Shown: piece after piece, positions 27,187-35,285 of the stretch
How the letters are laid out: the number at the start of each line of letters is the position of its first letter
How positions within the stretch are numbered: position 1 is the stretch's first letter
Source of the DNA: Colwellia polaris
GTDB lineage: Bacteria > Pseudomonadota > Gammaproteobacteria > Enterobacterales > Alteromonadaceae
Assembly (NCBI RefSeq): GCF_002104515.1
Contig: NZ_NBOE01000017.1
Coordinates: forward strand, 1 to 64,000
Direction of reading: 5' to 3'
Length of the DNA stretch: 64,000 nucleotides
The notes under the pieces: generated by a model
The model's database searches: none
What the model saw: only the letters and a program-made list of their open reading frames with translations
Told to the model about the DNA's origin: nothing
Position numbers and translations under genes: made by a program

Positions 27187-27996
27187 ATGCAGCAAACACA
27201 AAGCACGTCAAAAATGAAAGTTTCAATGATCAAAGCCTTTTCAGACAATTATATTTGGGCTGTTTCGTCGCTTGAAAGTAAACATATCGCGCTGGTAGAC
27301 CCTGGCGATGCCCAAGTGTGTATCGATTTTATTGAGCAACAACAATTACAGTTATCAACTATTTTGATCACACACCATCATGCTGACCATGTTGGTGGTA
27401 TTAACAAGCTCGTTGAATATTGTAAAGCTAAGCAATGGCCATTAACTATTTATGGCCCTGAGAGTGAAAACATTCCTCATTGTGATGTTGCTTTAAACGA
27501 GAGTCATACCGTTAAATTAAGCGATTTAGATTTAGAATTTAAAGTGATTGATCTTCCAGGCCATACCAGTGGACATATTGCCTATTTGTCAGAAGATAAT
27601 CTATTTTGTGGTGACACCCTGTTTTCAGGAGGTTGTGGTAGGTTGTTCGAAGGTACACCAGAACAAATGCTGTCATCGCTAGAGAAATTAAGTGCCCTTC
27701 CTGAGCGCACACATGTTTATTGTGCTCATGAATATACTCAAGCGAATCTTAACTTTGCATTAACCGTTGAGCCTTGTAATACCGAGCTGGTGCATTATTA
27801 CAACCAGGTACTACAAAAACGTGAGCATGGTATTGCAACAATCCCAACATCCATTATGCTTGAAAAGAAAATAAACCCTTTTTTACGCAGTCATGAAGCA
27901 AGTTTAATGACCAGTGCTAGCGAATATAGCGAAAGTGCTGTTCAAGATAAATTACAAACATTTACGATTATTCGTGGCTGGAAAGACAACTTCTAA
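27187..27996 (+). CDS. gloB: Hydroxyacylglutathione hydrolase (glyoxalase II)
   Basis: A 269-residue metallo-beta-lactamase-fold hydrolase that releases D-lactate and glutathione from S-lactoylglutathione. The metal motif THHHADHVGG and the further ligands in DLPGHTSGHIAYLS, LFCGDTLFSGGCGRLFEGTP and VYCAHEYTQANLNFA are all present. The C-terminal HAGH domain ends INPFLRSHE...IIRGWKDNF. Its ATG has AGGAG 7 nt upstream (CAGGAGCCACAG). It lies opposite the yafS-like gene. Confidence 0.95.
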   Translation: MQQTQSTSKMKVSMIKAFSDNYIWAVSSLESKHIALVDPGDAQVCIDFIEQQQLQLSTILITHHHADHVGGINKLVEYCKAKQWPLTIYGPESENIPHCDVALNESHTVKLSDLDLEFKVIDLPGHTSGHIAYLSEDNLFCGDTLFSGGCGRLFEGTPEQMLSSLEKLSALPERTHVYCAHEYTQANLNFALTVEPCNTELVHYYNQVLQKREHGIATIPTSIMLEKKINPFLRSHEASLMTSASEYSESAVQDKLQTFTIIRGWKDNF

Positions 27997-28075
27997 GCTA
28001 TTTTAATTGTACAAATCTTGAATAACAGCCCTAAATAAGTAACACTGGCGCCAAGTAAACCCAAATAGATATTTC

Positions 28076-29728
28076 ATGAAGTATATAAGCCTATCTGTAG
28101 CAACCGTTCTTTTATTGTCCGGTTGCCAATCAATATTAAATCAAAACCAATCTGATCAACACAATACTAATGTAGAAGCGGATGCGCTAATTGACGTAGC
28201 CTCAGTAGCTGAGATTAATCAAGCGCTATTAGTTGATGAAGCGATTGATGTAATTCACCCTGTTGCCGATGGCAATGTTGACCTAGGTAATGAAGATAAA
28301 GAAAATTATTTTTCTGATGATGTATGGCAGAGAATACGGAGCAACCTTAATCTTACTATTCCTAAAAATTCACGTGTTGCGAGTCAAAGAGATTGGTTTG
28401 TTAAGCACCCAACTTATTTAACTCGTGTAGCAAAACGCGCCGAGCCTTTTTTGTTCTACATTGTTGAAGAGTTAGAAGCTAACAACATGCCAATCGAAAT
28501 AGCCTTATTACCTATAGTTGAGAGTGCATTCGATCCTTTTGCATACTCACATGGTAGAGCTTCGGGTATGTGGCAATTTGTACCCGGTACTGGTAAACGA
28601 TTCGGCATGAAACAAAACTGGTGGTATGACGGTCGCCGTGACGTGGTTGCATCAACTCAAGGTGCAATTAAGTACTTGAAATACTTAAATGAATTTTTTG
28701 ATGGCGATTGGATGCTTGCTTTAGCTGCTTATAACTCTGGAGAAGGTCGAGTTAGGCGAGCAGTAAGAAAAAATCAAAAGAAAAATCTTCCTACTGACTT
28801 TTGGTCATTAGACTTACCTAAAGAAACTCGTGCCTATGTGCCTAAGCTGCTTGCGCTAGCCGACATTGTTAAGCGCAGCGATGAGTTAAAAATCAAATTA
28901 CACGAGATTGAAAATAGCTCAGTGCTTTCACATGTCAATATTGGTTCACAACTCGATTTAGCCAAAGCGGCGCAATTAGCTGAGTTATCGCTAACTGAAT
29001 TGCAAAGACTTAACCCTGGATTTAATCGCTGGGCTACTGATCCTGATGGTCCACACTATTTACTTTTACCTAGCCATAAAGTAGCAGTTTTTGAAGAAGG
29101 CTTAGCAAAGTTAAGCAAAAAAGAACGATTAGCTTGGCAACGCTATAAAATTAAAAACGGTGACAGTTTAGGCAAAATAGCACAAAAATTTAATACTGAG
29201 ATAGACTTAATCAGACAAGTTAATAACGTTAAAGGTAACCAAATTAGAGCCGGTAAATTCTTATTAATACCTGTAGCTACCGCTTCGTTAGACAGTTACT
29301 TGCTTTCACAAAACCAACGTTTAGCTAAAACACAAAATAAAGTTTTAGCTGGTGAGAAGCGTATACATATTGTGAAATCGGGCGACACTCTTTGGGATTT
29401 AAGCCGTGCTTATAATGTTTCAACTCGAAGCATTGCGAAATGGAACGCTATGGCCCCTAGAGACACAATTAAACCAGGGCAAAAACTCGTTATTTGGCAA
29501 AAAGCGGCGGTTAAAGAAATTTCATCAAACCAGTTAACCCCGAGTGAAAAAGCGATCATGCGTAACATTCAATATCGTGTGCGCAAGGGAGACTCATTTG
29601 CACGGATCGCTGACAAATTTAATGTTAAAATTATCGACATTGAACGTTGGAATAACCTTAACCGCAAAAAATATTTACAACCGGGCCAAATGCTAAAACT
29701 ATCAGTAGATGTAACCAATAACATCTAA
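28076..29728 (+). CDS. mltD: Membrane-bound lytic murein transglycosylase D
   Basis: A 550-residue lipoprotein that cleaves peptidoglycan glycan strands. The lipobox LLSGC puts the acylated Cys at residue 17. The SLT domain (about 130-270) has the catalytic Glu in IVESAFDPFAYS, then GRASGMWQFVPGTGKRFG and LAAYNSGEGRVRRAV. Three LysM domains follow (YKIKNGDSLGKIAQKF near 360, HIVKSGDTLWDLSRAY near 435, YRVRKGDSFARIADKF near 500). Three LysM repeats is one more than in E. coli MltD. It sits next to gloB, as in E. coli, and ends in a strong terminator. Confidence 0.94.
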   Translation: MKYISLSVATVLLLSGCQSILNQNQSDQHNTNVEADALIDVASVAEINQALLVDEAIDVIHPVADGNVDLGNEDKENYFSDDVWQRIRSNLNLTIPKNSRVASQRDWFVKHPTYLTRVAKRAEPFLFYIVEELEANNMPIEIALLPIVESAFDPFAYSHGRASGMWQFVPGTGKRFGMKQNWWYDGRRDVVASTQGAIKYLKYLNEFFDGDWMLALAAYNSGEGRVRRAVRKNQKKNLPTDFWSLDLPKETRAYVPKLLALADIVKRSDELKIKLHEIENSSVLSHVNIGSQLDLAKAAQLAELSLTELQRLNPGFNRWATDPDGPHYLLLPSHKVAVFEEGLAKLSKKERLAWQRYKIKNGDSLGKIAQKFNTEIDLIRQVNNVKGNQIRAGKFLLIPVATASLDSYLLSQNQRLAKTQNKVLAGEKRIHIVKSGDTLWDLSRAYNVSTRSIAKWNAMAPRDTIKPGQKLVIWQKAAVKEISSNQLTPSEKAIMRNIQYRVRKGDSFARIADKFNVKIIDIERWNNLNRKKYLQPGQMLKLSVDVTNNI

Positions 29729-29760
29729 CTGTTTAACATATAGAGCTAAGTTGAAATAAA

Positions 29761-29783
29761 AAACGCTACCTGAGGTAGCGTTT
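29761..29783. terminator. Bidirectional terminator after mltD
   Basis: AAACGCTACC (29761-29770) pairs perfectly with GGTAGCGTTT (29774-29783) around TGA, followed by TTTATAT and preceded by a run of A. It serves mltD and the convergent peptidase-like gene. Confidence 0.9.
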
Positions 29784-29817
29784 TTTATATCTGCTTAAGT
29801 CAAGTTCAAGTCAATAG

Positions 29818-31023
29818 CTATAAAGATGCTACTCCCTGGGTAATAATATTTTTCGTTTGATTAACAATATCTACTAATGCCTCTTTATCAAAAGCCTTAA
29901 TTCTAGGGGTATGTATGTGTCCAACAGGTAATGTTAAATTAAACTGATCTCGAAGTAATATACTGCGGTACGAAATTTCATTTGAAAGGTATCCGCCGCC
30001 CGAGCCGCTTACCGATGTTTGCTTGTTAAGCGCTACTAATGATTGACCATTAAAACTGCCCTGCGTTAGCGTTGATACTTTACGGTTGTCGTTGATTTTA
30101 TATTTACCCTCACCATTTAACATTGTCGTTATAGGTAAACTAAACTCAACAAACTCAGGCCCGTTTAATGCTTTATCTTTATACAATGGAACTAAAGGAT
30201 TTTCTTGGCTAGCACCTGTTAAAACATTAAGGTTGTCTGGAGCTTTCGCACTGCGACGTAATGCAGGATAGCGCTCTAAATCAAAATTCTCGCGCCCCAT
30301 ACTAACGGTTAACACCATATCAACGGACTTGTTTGCAATGTAAGGTTTAAGTAGCTCTTCTATCATGCCTTGATCAAAGTCTGCAAAACGTACAGGGATC
30401 ATAAGGACTTCTATTTCTGCCGTTTGCCCTTCTATACTCACCACAATATCATCTAAAGATAGCGCTACAACGCCTGAAGGGTTACTTTGGTCAATATGTC
30501 TATCAAGAAAAAACGGATCGAAACCGGTCAATAATATTTTTTTATCTGCTTTTTTATCAAACTTAATATCCGTATTACCACGTGAAATTAATTCAAATGA
30601 CCATAACAATTTGTCTTGTTGACTCTCAAATAATCCAGCAAAGGTTTTAGCCGAGCGAAGTGCTTTGCTCATTTGTAATCGTGCCCAATATAGAGGACGG
30701 TCATCAACATCATTTAACTGATTAAATGATGTTTTGGCATCAAGCCATAGACCAGCGCCATGTCGAATAACTAATTGCGTTAAAGCTGTGTAATTATTCG
30801 CTTTATTCACCTGCTGAGTAAACTCGTCAACGCGCTCACTTAATCTTAGGGCGACTTCAGGCACTGATTTAATTGCCTTATCAATACGTAACTCTTCAAC
30901 AGTTAATTCAACATTGTTCGCTATTTTATTACTTACTGCTGCACTGCTTACACTAGAGGCTAAACTTAGCGACATAGCGATAACCAAAGTGTTTAGTTTT
31001 ATTGTTTTTAATGTACTTAACAT
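29818..31023 (-). CDS. Exported pyroglutamyl-peptidase-like (C15) protein with Cys-to-Ser change
   Basis: A 401-residue protein with a signal peptide (LNTLVIAMSLSLASSVSSAA) and an N-terminal helical region of about 130 residues not found in classical enzymes. A C15-like domain follows: KKILLTGFDPFFLD, NPSGVVALSLDD, and GRENFDLERYPALRR, which matches the GRxxITxER segment holding the catalytic Glu. The catalytic-Cys motif (S/T-A-G-T-F/Y-V-C-N) reads SGGGYLSN, so Ser347 (codon 29983-29985, TCA) replaces Cys. The His is kept in GHIHTP (His371). Either a Ser-based enzyme or a non-catalytic binding protein is possible. ATG 31023 has AAGG 6 nt upstream; the 11 codons above it are not used. Confidence 0.8.
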   Translation of the reverse strand: MLSTLKTIKLNTLVIAMSLSLASSVSSAAVSNKIANNVELTVEELRIDKAIKSVPEVALRLSERVDEFTQQVNKANNYTALTQLVIRHGAGLWLDAKTSFNQLNDVDDRPLYWARLQMSKALRSAKTFAGLFESQQDKLLWSFELISRGNTDIKFDKKADKKILLTGFDPFFLDRHIDQSNPSGVVALSLDDIVVSIEGQTAEIEVLMIPVRFADFDQGMIEELLKPYIANKSVDMVLTVSMGRENFDLERYPALRRSAKAPDNLNVLTGASQENPLVPLYKDKALNGPEFVEFSLPITTMLNGEGKYKINDNRKVSTLTQGSFNGQSLVALNKQTSVSGSGGGYLSNEISYRSILLRDQFNLTLPVGHIHTPRIKAFDKEALVDIVNQTKNIITQGVASL

Positions 31024-31354
31024 TGATAACCTTATTGGGATTAAATTTCGAATCAAAAAATGAATTTATCGATTATTTTCATCAACATATTAAGGTATCT
31101 ATTTTTTTAACACTAGCGTTTATTATATCGAATACAGATGTTCTTTTTCTTTTTTATTACTTTAGAGTAAAAATTCTATTGATTTATTATGAAATGGTGT
31201 CAAAGTGTAGCTACAGCAATTTGCTGAGCAATAATTTCTCTGCCAACATATTTATGTGTACTTTGAAGTTAAACAGCGACATACGCTTCAGTAAATTTAC
31301 TTGCGTATTCATCACACAATTTGTCATTAATTAATATAAAGGGGTAGCACTTCA
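31024..31354. other. Divergent intergenic region before asnB
   Basis: This 331-bp AT-rich gap holds the promoters of the C15-like gene and asnB. An open frame crosses it on the plus strand, but it has an unlikely composition, no ribosome site and overlaps the start of the minus gene, so I do not call it. AAAGGGG at about 31339-31345 is the asnB ribosome site. I see no hairpin or known RNA. Confidence 0.5.
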
Positions 31355-33019
31355 ATGTGTTCGATTTTTTGTATATTAGATATTAAAACAGGTGCAGACG
31401 CACTTCGTCCTAAAGCTTTAGAATATTCTCGTTTACTTCGTCATCGTGGTCCAGATTGGTCTGGCATTTACAACAATGATAACGCTATTTTAGTACATGA
31501 ACGTTTATCAATTGTTGATACTGAGCACGGCGCACAACCATTATATAACACTGATAAAACTTTAGTTTTAGCGGTTAATGGTGAAATTTACAACCATAAA
31601 ACATTAGCTAGCCAACATACACCTGACTACCCTTTCCAAACGGCGTCTGATTGCGAAATTATTATTCCAATGTTCGAAAAATTTGGTAGTGATTTTGTTG
31701 ATAAACTTCAAGGTATGTTTGCTTTTTGCCTTTACAACGAAGTTGACAATAGTTATCTAATTGCCCGCGATCATATGGGTATTATTCCACTTTATACGGG
31801 TTATGATGCTGAAGGTAACTTCTACGTTGCTTCAGAAATGAAAGCATTAATGCCAATTTGTAAAACTGTTGAAGAATTCCCTCCTGGTCATGTTTTAGAT
31901 AGTCGTGTAGGCAAATTGGTCAAATATTACCAACGTAACTGGCAAAAATATTCTGCTATTAAAGATAACAATACTAGCAAAGAAAAAATTCGTGAAGCAC
32001 TTGAAGAGTCAGTTAAAAGTCATTTAATGACAGATGTACCTTATGGCGTATTACTTTCAGGTGGCTTAGATTCTTCGTTAATTTCTGCCATCACACAAAA
32101 GTTTGCCGCTAGACGTATTGAAGAAAACGACCTTTCAGAGGCTTGGTGGCCAAAAGTACATTCTTTTGCTTGTGGTTTAGCTGGCTCTCCAGACTTAGTC
32201 GCCGCAAAAACTGTAGCAGATAGCATTGGTACTATACATCACAGCGTTATTTTTACAGAGCAAGAAGGTATAGATGCGCTTAAAGAAGTGATTTACCACT
32301 TAGAAACGTATGATGTAACCACTATTCGTGCCTCTACACCTATGTATTTAATGGCGAGAAAAATTAAAGCTATGGGTATTAAAATGGTACTTTCGGGCGA
32401 AGGTGCTGATGAAATTTTTGGCGGTTATTTATATTTCCATAAAGCACCAAACGCTGAAGAATTTCATAACGAGCTATTACGTAAACTTGATAAATTACAC
32501 ATGTATGATTGTTTGCGTGCTAACAAGTCTATGTCAGCGTGGGGTATTGAAGCACGTGTACCGTTTTTAGATAAAAACTTTATGGATGTTGCTATGCGCA
32601 TTAATCCTGAAGATAAAATGTGCGGCAGTGGTAAAATGGAAAAAGCTATTTTACGCTCTTCTTTTGAAGGTTATTTACCTAAAGAGATTTTGTGGCGTCA
32701 AAAAGAACAATTTTCTGATGGCGTAGGTTACTCTTGGATTGATGGCTTAAAACAACATGTTGAAGCACAAGTTAGCGATCAACAATTAGCAAGTGCTGAA
32801 TTTAAGTTCCCTGTTAATACACCAGATACTAAAGAAGCTTATTACTACCGATGTATCTTTGAAGAACACTTTCCGCTTGCATCTGCTGCTGATTGTGTAC
32901 CAGGTGGTAAATCAGTTGCTTGTAGTACACCAGAAGCATTAGCATGGGATGAAAGTTTTGCTAATATGGCCGATCCATCTGGTCGAGCTGTTCAAAGCGT
33001 ACATAACGACAGCTATTAG
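31355..33019 (+). CDS. asnB: Asparagine synthase B (glutamine-hydrolysing)
   Basis: A 554-residue enzyme converting aspartate, glutamine and ATP to asparagine. Cys2 after the initiator Met is the glutaminase nucleophile; LRHRGPDWSGI, HERLSIVD and VNGEIYNH build the N-terminal class II amidotransferase domain. The synthetase domain has the PP-loop GVLLSGGLDSSLIS (near 235) and VLSGEGADEIFGGY. Length equals E. coli AsnB (554). A strong terminator follows, so it is monocistronic. Confidence 0.96.
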   Translation: MCSIFCILDIKTGADALRPKALEYSRLLRHRGPDWSGIYNNDNAILVHERLSIVDTEHGAQPLYNTDKTLVLAVNGEIYNHKTLASQHTPDYPFQTASDCEIIIPMFEKFGSDFVDKLQGMFAFCLYNEVDNSYLIARDHMGIIPLYTGYDAEGNFYVASEMKALMPICKTVEEFPPGHVLDSRVGKLVKYYQRNWQKYSAIKDNNTSKEKIREALEESVKSHLMTDVPYGVLLSGGLDSSLISAITQKFAARRIEENDLSEAWWPKVHSFACGLAGSPDLVAAKTVADSIGTIHHSVIFTEQEGIDALKEVIYHLETYDVTTIRASTPMYLMARKIKAMGIKMVLSGEGADEIFGGYLYFHKAPNAEEFHNELLRKLDKLHMYDCLRANKSMSAWGIEARVPFLDKNFMDVAMRINPEDKMCGSGKMEKAILRSSFEGYLPKEILWRQKEQFSDGVGYSWIDGLKQHVEAQVSDQQLASAEFKFPVNTPDTKEAYYYRCIFEEHFPLASAADCVPGGKSVACSTPEALAWDESFANMADPSGRAVQSVHNDSY

Positions 33020-33056
33020 TATCATCTCGTGTAATTAGCATTACATTTAATTGCAT

Positions 33057-33085
33057 AAAAAGCCGACTTATTAGTCGGTTTTTTT
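33057..33085 (+). terminator. Rho-independent terminator of asnB
   Basis: AAAAAGCCGACT pairs with AGTCGGTTTTTT around TATT, with one G:U pair, and continues into a run of seven T. It lies about 40 nt after the asnB stop. Confidence 0.9.
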
Positions 33086-33192
33086 GTACAAAATTTAAGA
33101 ATTATTATAAAGTTACTCTCAACTGTTAAAATATCATTCATATAAAGTTAAAACTTAATTAATATGATAACCACTGCTAGTAGGATGTTCTT

Positions 33193-33948
33193 TTGTCAAA
33201 ACGTGTAGAGCCTGAATTACCCACAATCACCATAGATCAAGATCAAGTTAAAGTTGCTCGTGAACCTGCAATAAAATCACAGAAAGTCCACGAGTCAAAG
33301 CACACGGTTAAAACAAAAAAACCTTCATCTATGATAAAAGCGCTTTTATTGCTAATGCCTTATGTTGCGCTAGGTGCAACTGCTTGGTATTTTTATCAAC
33401 AACAAATAAATGTTACTCGTTCATTAGAATCAAGTTCGCAACGAATACAACAGTTAGAAAACCAGCTCTCAGCCACAGGCGAAGAAATGGGTGAATCAAC
33501 AATAGCGTTAAAAGTTAAATTAGAAGCTATTGGTGAAAAAACTGAATTACTACTTTCTGAAATGGATAAACTGTGGGCTTCTGCTTGGCGAAAAAATCAA
33601 AAAGAGATCAAAGAGCTGAACTCTACAAGTATAAAAATAGTACAGCAGCAAGATAAAACCATAGAAGCAATGAGCCTTCAAAGTAATACAATAAACGAAT
33701 TAAAAGATAAAATTACCGCGACTGAGTTTTCGGTTAATTCTGTGTCTGAACAAATAATGGCATTAAACAGTGTAAAAACTGAAATTAAGAGCTTGTCTTC
33801 TGCATTAAGTACACTAGATGCAAACGCTAAAAGTCGTGATAAACAACAAATGTTCACGGCTACTACAGTAAATGAGTTTGATACCAGCTTACAATTACTT
33901 TTAGAGCGTATGGAGCGATTAGAAGCTATTTTAGTAAGTAAGTCTTAA
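33193..33948 (+). CDS. Single-pass membrane protein with long periplasmic coiled coil
   Basis: A 251-residue protein I cannot assign to a family. Layout: a charged cytoplasmic N-terminus of about 48 residues, one helix (KALLLLMPYVALGATAWYFY, about 48-68), then about 180 residues of predicted coiled coil (RIQQLENQLSATGEEMGE, LLLERMERLEAILVSKS) with few aromatic residues. Orientation with the coiled coil in the periplasm follows from the positive N-terminus. The start is TTG at 33193, preceded by AGGA 7 nt upstream; the first in-frame ATG would cut into the helix. It stands between asnB and convergent pyrD, with its own terminator. Confidence 0.7.
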   Translation: MSKRVEPELPTITIDQDQVKVAREPAIKSQKVHESKHTVKTKKPSSMIKALLLLMPYVALGATAWYFYQQQINVTRSLESSSQRIQQLENQLSATGEEMGESTIALKVKLEAIGEKTELLLSEMDKLWASAWRKNQKEIKELNSTSIKIVQQQDKTIEAMSLQSNTINELKDKITATEFSVNSVSEQIMALNSVKTEIKSLSSALSTLDANAKSRDKQQMFTATTVNEFDTSLQLLLERMERLEAILVSKS

Positions 33949-33991
33949 TTATCTCGTTTCATAAAAAATATTTTCAGTACGAAAACAAAAG

Positions 33992-34024
33992 AAGGCCATC
34001 AACAATAATATTGTTGATGGCCTT
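33992..34024. terminator. Long-stem terminator between convergent genes
   Basis: AAGGCCATCAACAA (33992-34005) and TTGTTGATGGCCTT (34011-34024) form a perfect 14-bp stem around TAATA, followed by TTAAATTTTTAA and preceded by an A-rich tract. It can stop transcription from both the coiled-coil gene and pyrD. Confidence 0.85.
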
Positions 34025-34172
34025 TTAAATTTTTAAACAGATAATGCTTTATTTGCAGTTTTTATATTGAGAAACTATAGCCAGTTAACTTATATTGTGT
34101 ACTAATTTTTCAAGCGTAAAAGTGAACAGCTAATTAAGCAATTAAAGTTGGCAAAACAAGTTAGCATTACTC

Positions 34173-35186
34173 TTACTTAAAACTTTTTACAATATCTTTA
34201 ATTAGCTCAGGTCCCTGATAAATAAACCCCGTATATACTTGAACAAGCTTTGCACCAGCAGCTATTTTCTCTTGAGCGTCTGCTGCTGAAGCAATACCAC
34301 CAACGCCAATAATGGGTAATTTGTTGTCTAATGCTTTTGCAAGTAGCTGGATAACTTCTGTGCTCTTGTCTTTTACCGGTGCACCACTTAACCCGCCCTG
34401 CTCATTACCGTAAGGTAAATGTGCCACTTTGTCGCGCGCTAAAGTAGTATTTGTCGCGATTACGCCATCAATATTATTAGCAATTAAACATTGTGCAATA
34501 GAGTCGACTTCATCAGCATTTAAATCAGGCGCAATTTTTACCGCAACAGGAACATATTTACCAAATTTCTCAGCAAGCGCTGTTTGTTCCGCTTTTAATG
34601 CAGATAATAACTCATTTAAAGCATCACCATATTGTAATGAACGCAAGCCCGGAGTGTTAGGTGAAGAAATATTTACCGTGATGTAGGTAGCAAAGTCATA
34701 AACTTTACGCATACAATGAATGTAATCATCTTTGGCATTTTCATCTGGCGTATCTTTATTTTTACCAATATTAATACCTAAAATACCACTGTATTTAGCT
34801 TTAATAACTTGATCAACAAGGTAATCAACACCTTTATTGTTAAAGCCCATTCGATTGATAATAGCGTTAGCTTCAGGCAATCTGAAAATACGTGGTTTTT
34901 CATTACCAGGTTGCGGACGTGGTGTAACTGTTCCAACTTCTACAAAGCCAAAACCTAAAGCCTCAAAAGCTTTAATACATTCGCCATTTTTATCTAAACC
35001 TGCCGCTAAACCAACTGGATTAGGAAATTTAATGCCCATAACTTCGACAGGCCTATTGGGTAAAGTTTGCTTGTAAAGTTTATTAAGTGGCGAAGCACCT
35101 GTAGCTTTAAAGCCTTTAATCGTTAATTCGTGAATTGCTTCTGGGTCGAATTTAAAAAACACTTTACGAATAGCTGAGTAAAACAT
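34173..35186 (-). CDS. pyrD: Dihydroorotate dehydrogenase (quinone), class 2
   Basis: A 337-residue inner-membrane-associated flavoprotein that oxidises dihydroorotate to orotate with quinone, in pyrimidine synthesis. The N-terminal helix segment ([16 protein letters not shown]) is the membrane-contact part that defines class 2. FMN and active-site marks are [14 protein letters not shown], the catalytic-Ser segment [23 protein letters not shown] and [24 protein letters not shown] precedes the ATG. A near-perfect inverted repeat (ATGCCTGT at 35212-35219, ACTGGCAT at 35226-35233) lies 25-50 nt upstream and may be regulatory. Confidence 0.96.
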   Translation of the reverse strand: MFYSAIRKVFFKFDPEAIHELTIKGFKATGASPLNKLYKQTLPNRPVEVMGIKFPNPVGLAAGLDKNGECIKAFEALGFGFVEVGTVTPRPQPGNEKPRIFRLPEANAIINRMGFNNKGVDYLVDQVIKAKYSGILGINIGKNKDTPDENAKDDYIHCMRKVYDFATYITVNISSPNTPGLRSLQYGDALNELLSALKAEQTALAEKFGKYVPVAVKIAPDLNADEVDSIAQCLIANNIDGVIATNTTLARDKVAHLPYGNEQGGLSGAPVKDKSTEVIQLLAKALDNKLPIIGVGGIASAADAQEKIAAGAKLVQVYTGFIYQGPELIKDIVKSFK

Positions 35187-35211
35187 AATACCTCTTTAAA
35201 TAAATATAATA

Positions 35212-35233
35212 ATGCCTGTACAAAAACTGGCAT
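35212..35233. promoter_or_regulatory. Inverted repeat upstream of pyrD
   Basis: ATGCCTGT and ACTGGCAT are inverted with one mismatch around a 6-nt loop, in the 64-bp gap between the gdhB terminator and the pyrD start. The arms do not overlap the ribosome site, so this is not clearly the start-switch hairpin known from enterobacterial pyrD. Operator or chance repeat are both open. Confidence 0.3.
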
Positions 35234-35250
35234 GAAATAAACTTGATAAC

Positions 35251-35280
35251 AAAAAAATCCCCGCTCTTGGCGGGGATCTT
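35251..35280 (-). terminator. Rho-independent terminator of gdhB
   Basis: On the minus strand ATCCCCGC pairs with GCGGGGAT around a 5-nt loop, followed by seven T. It begins 6 nt after the gdhB stop codon and insulates pyrD from gdhB. Confidence 0.92.
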
Positions 35281-35285
35281 AACAC

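Noticed and set aside
31002-31334. 110-codon plus-strand frame before asnB
   Set aside because: It overlaps the start of the C15-like gene, has no ribosome site and its Phe/Leu-rich composition fits translated AT-rich non-coding DNA.
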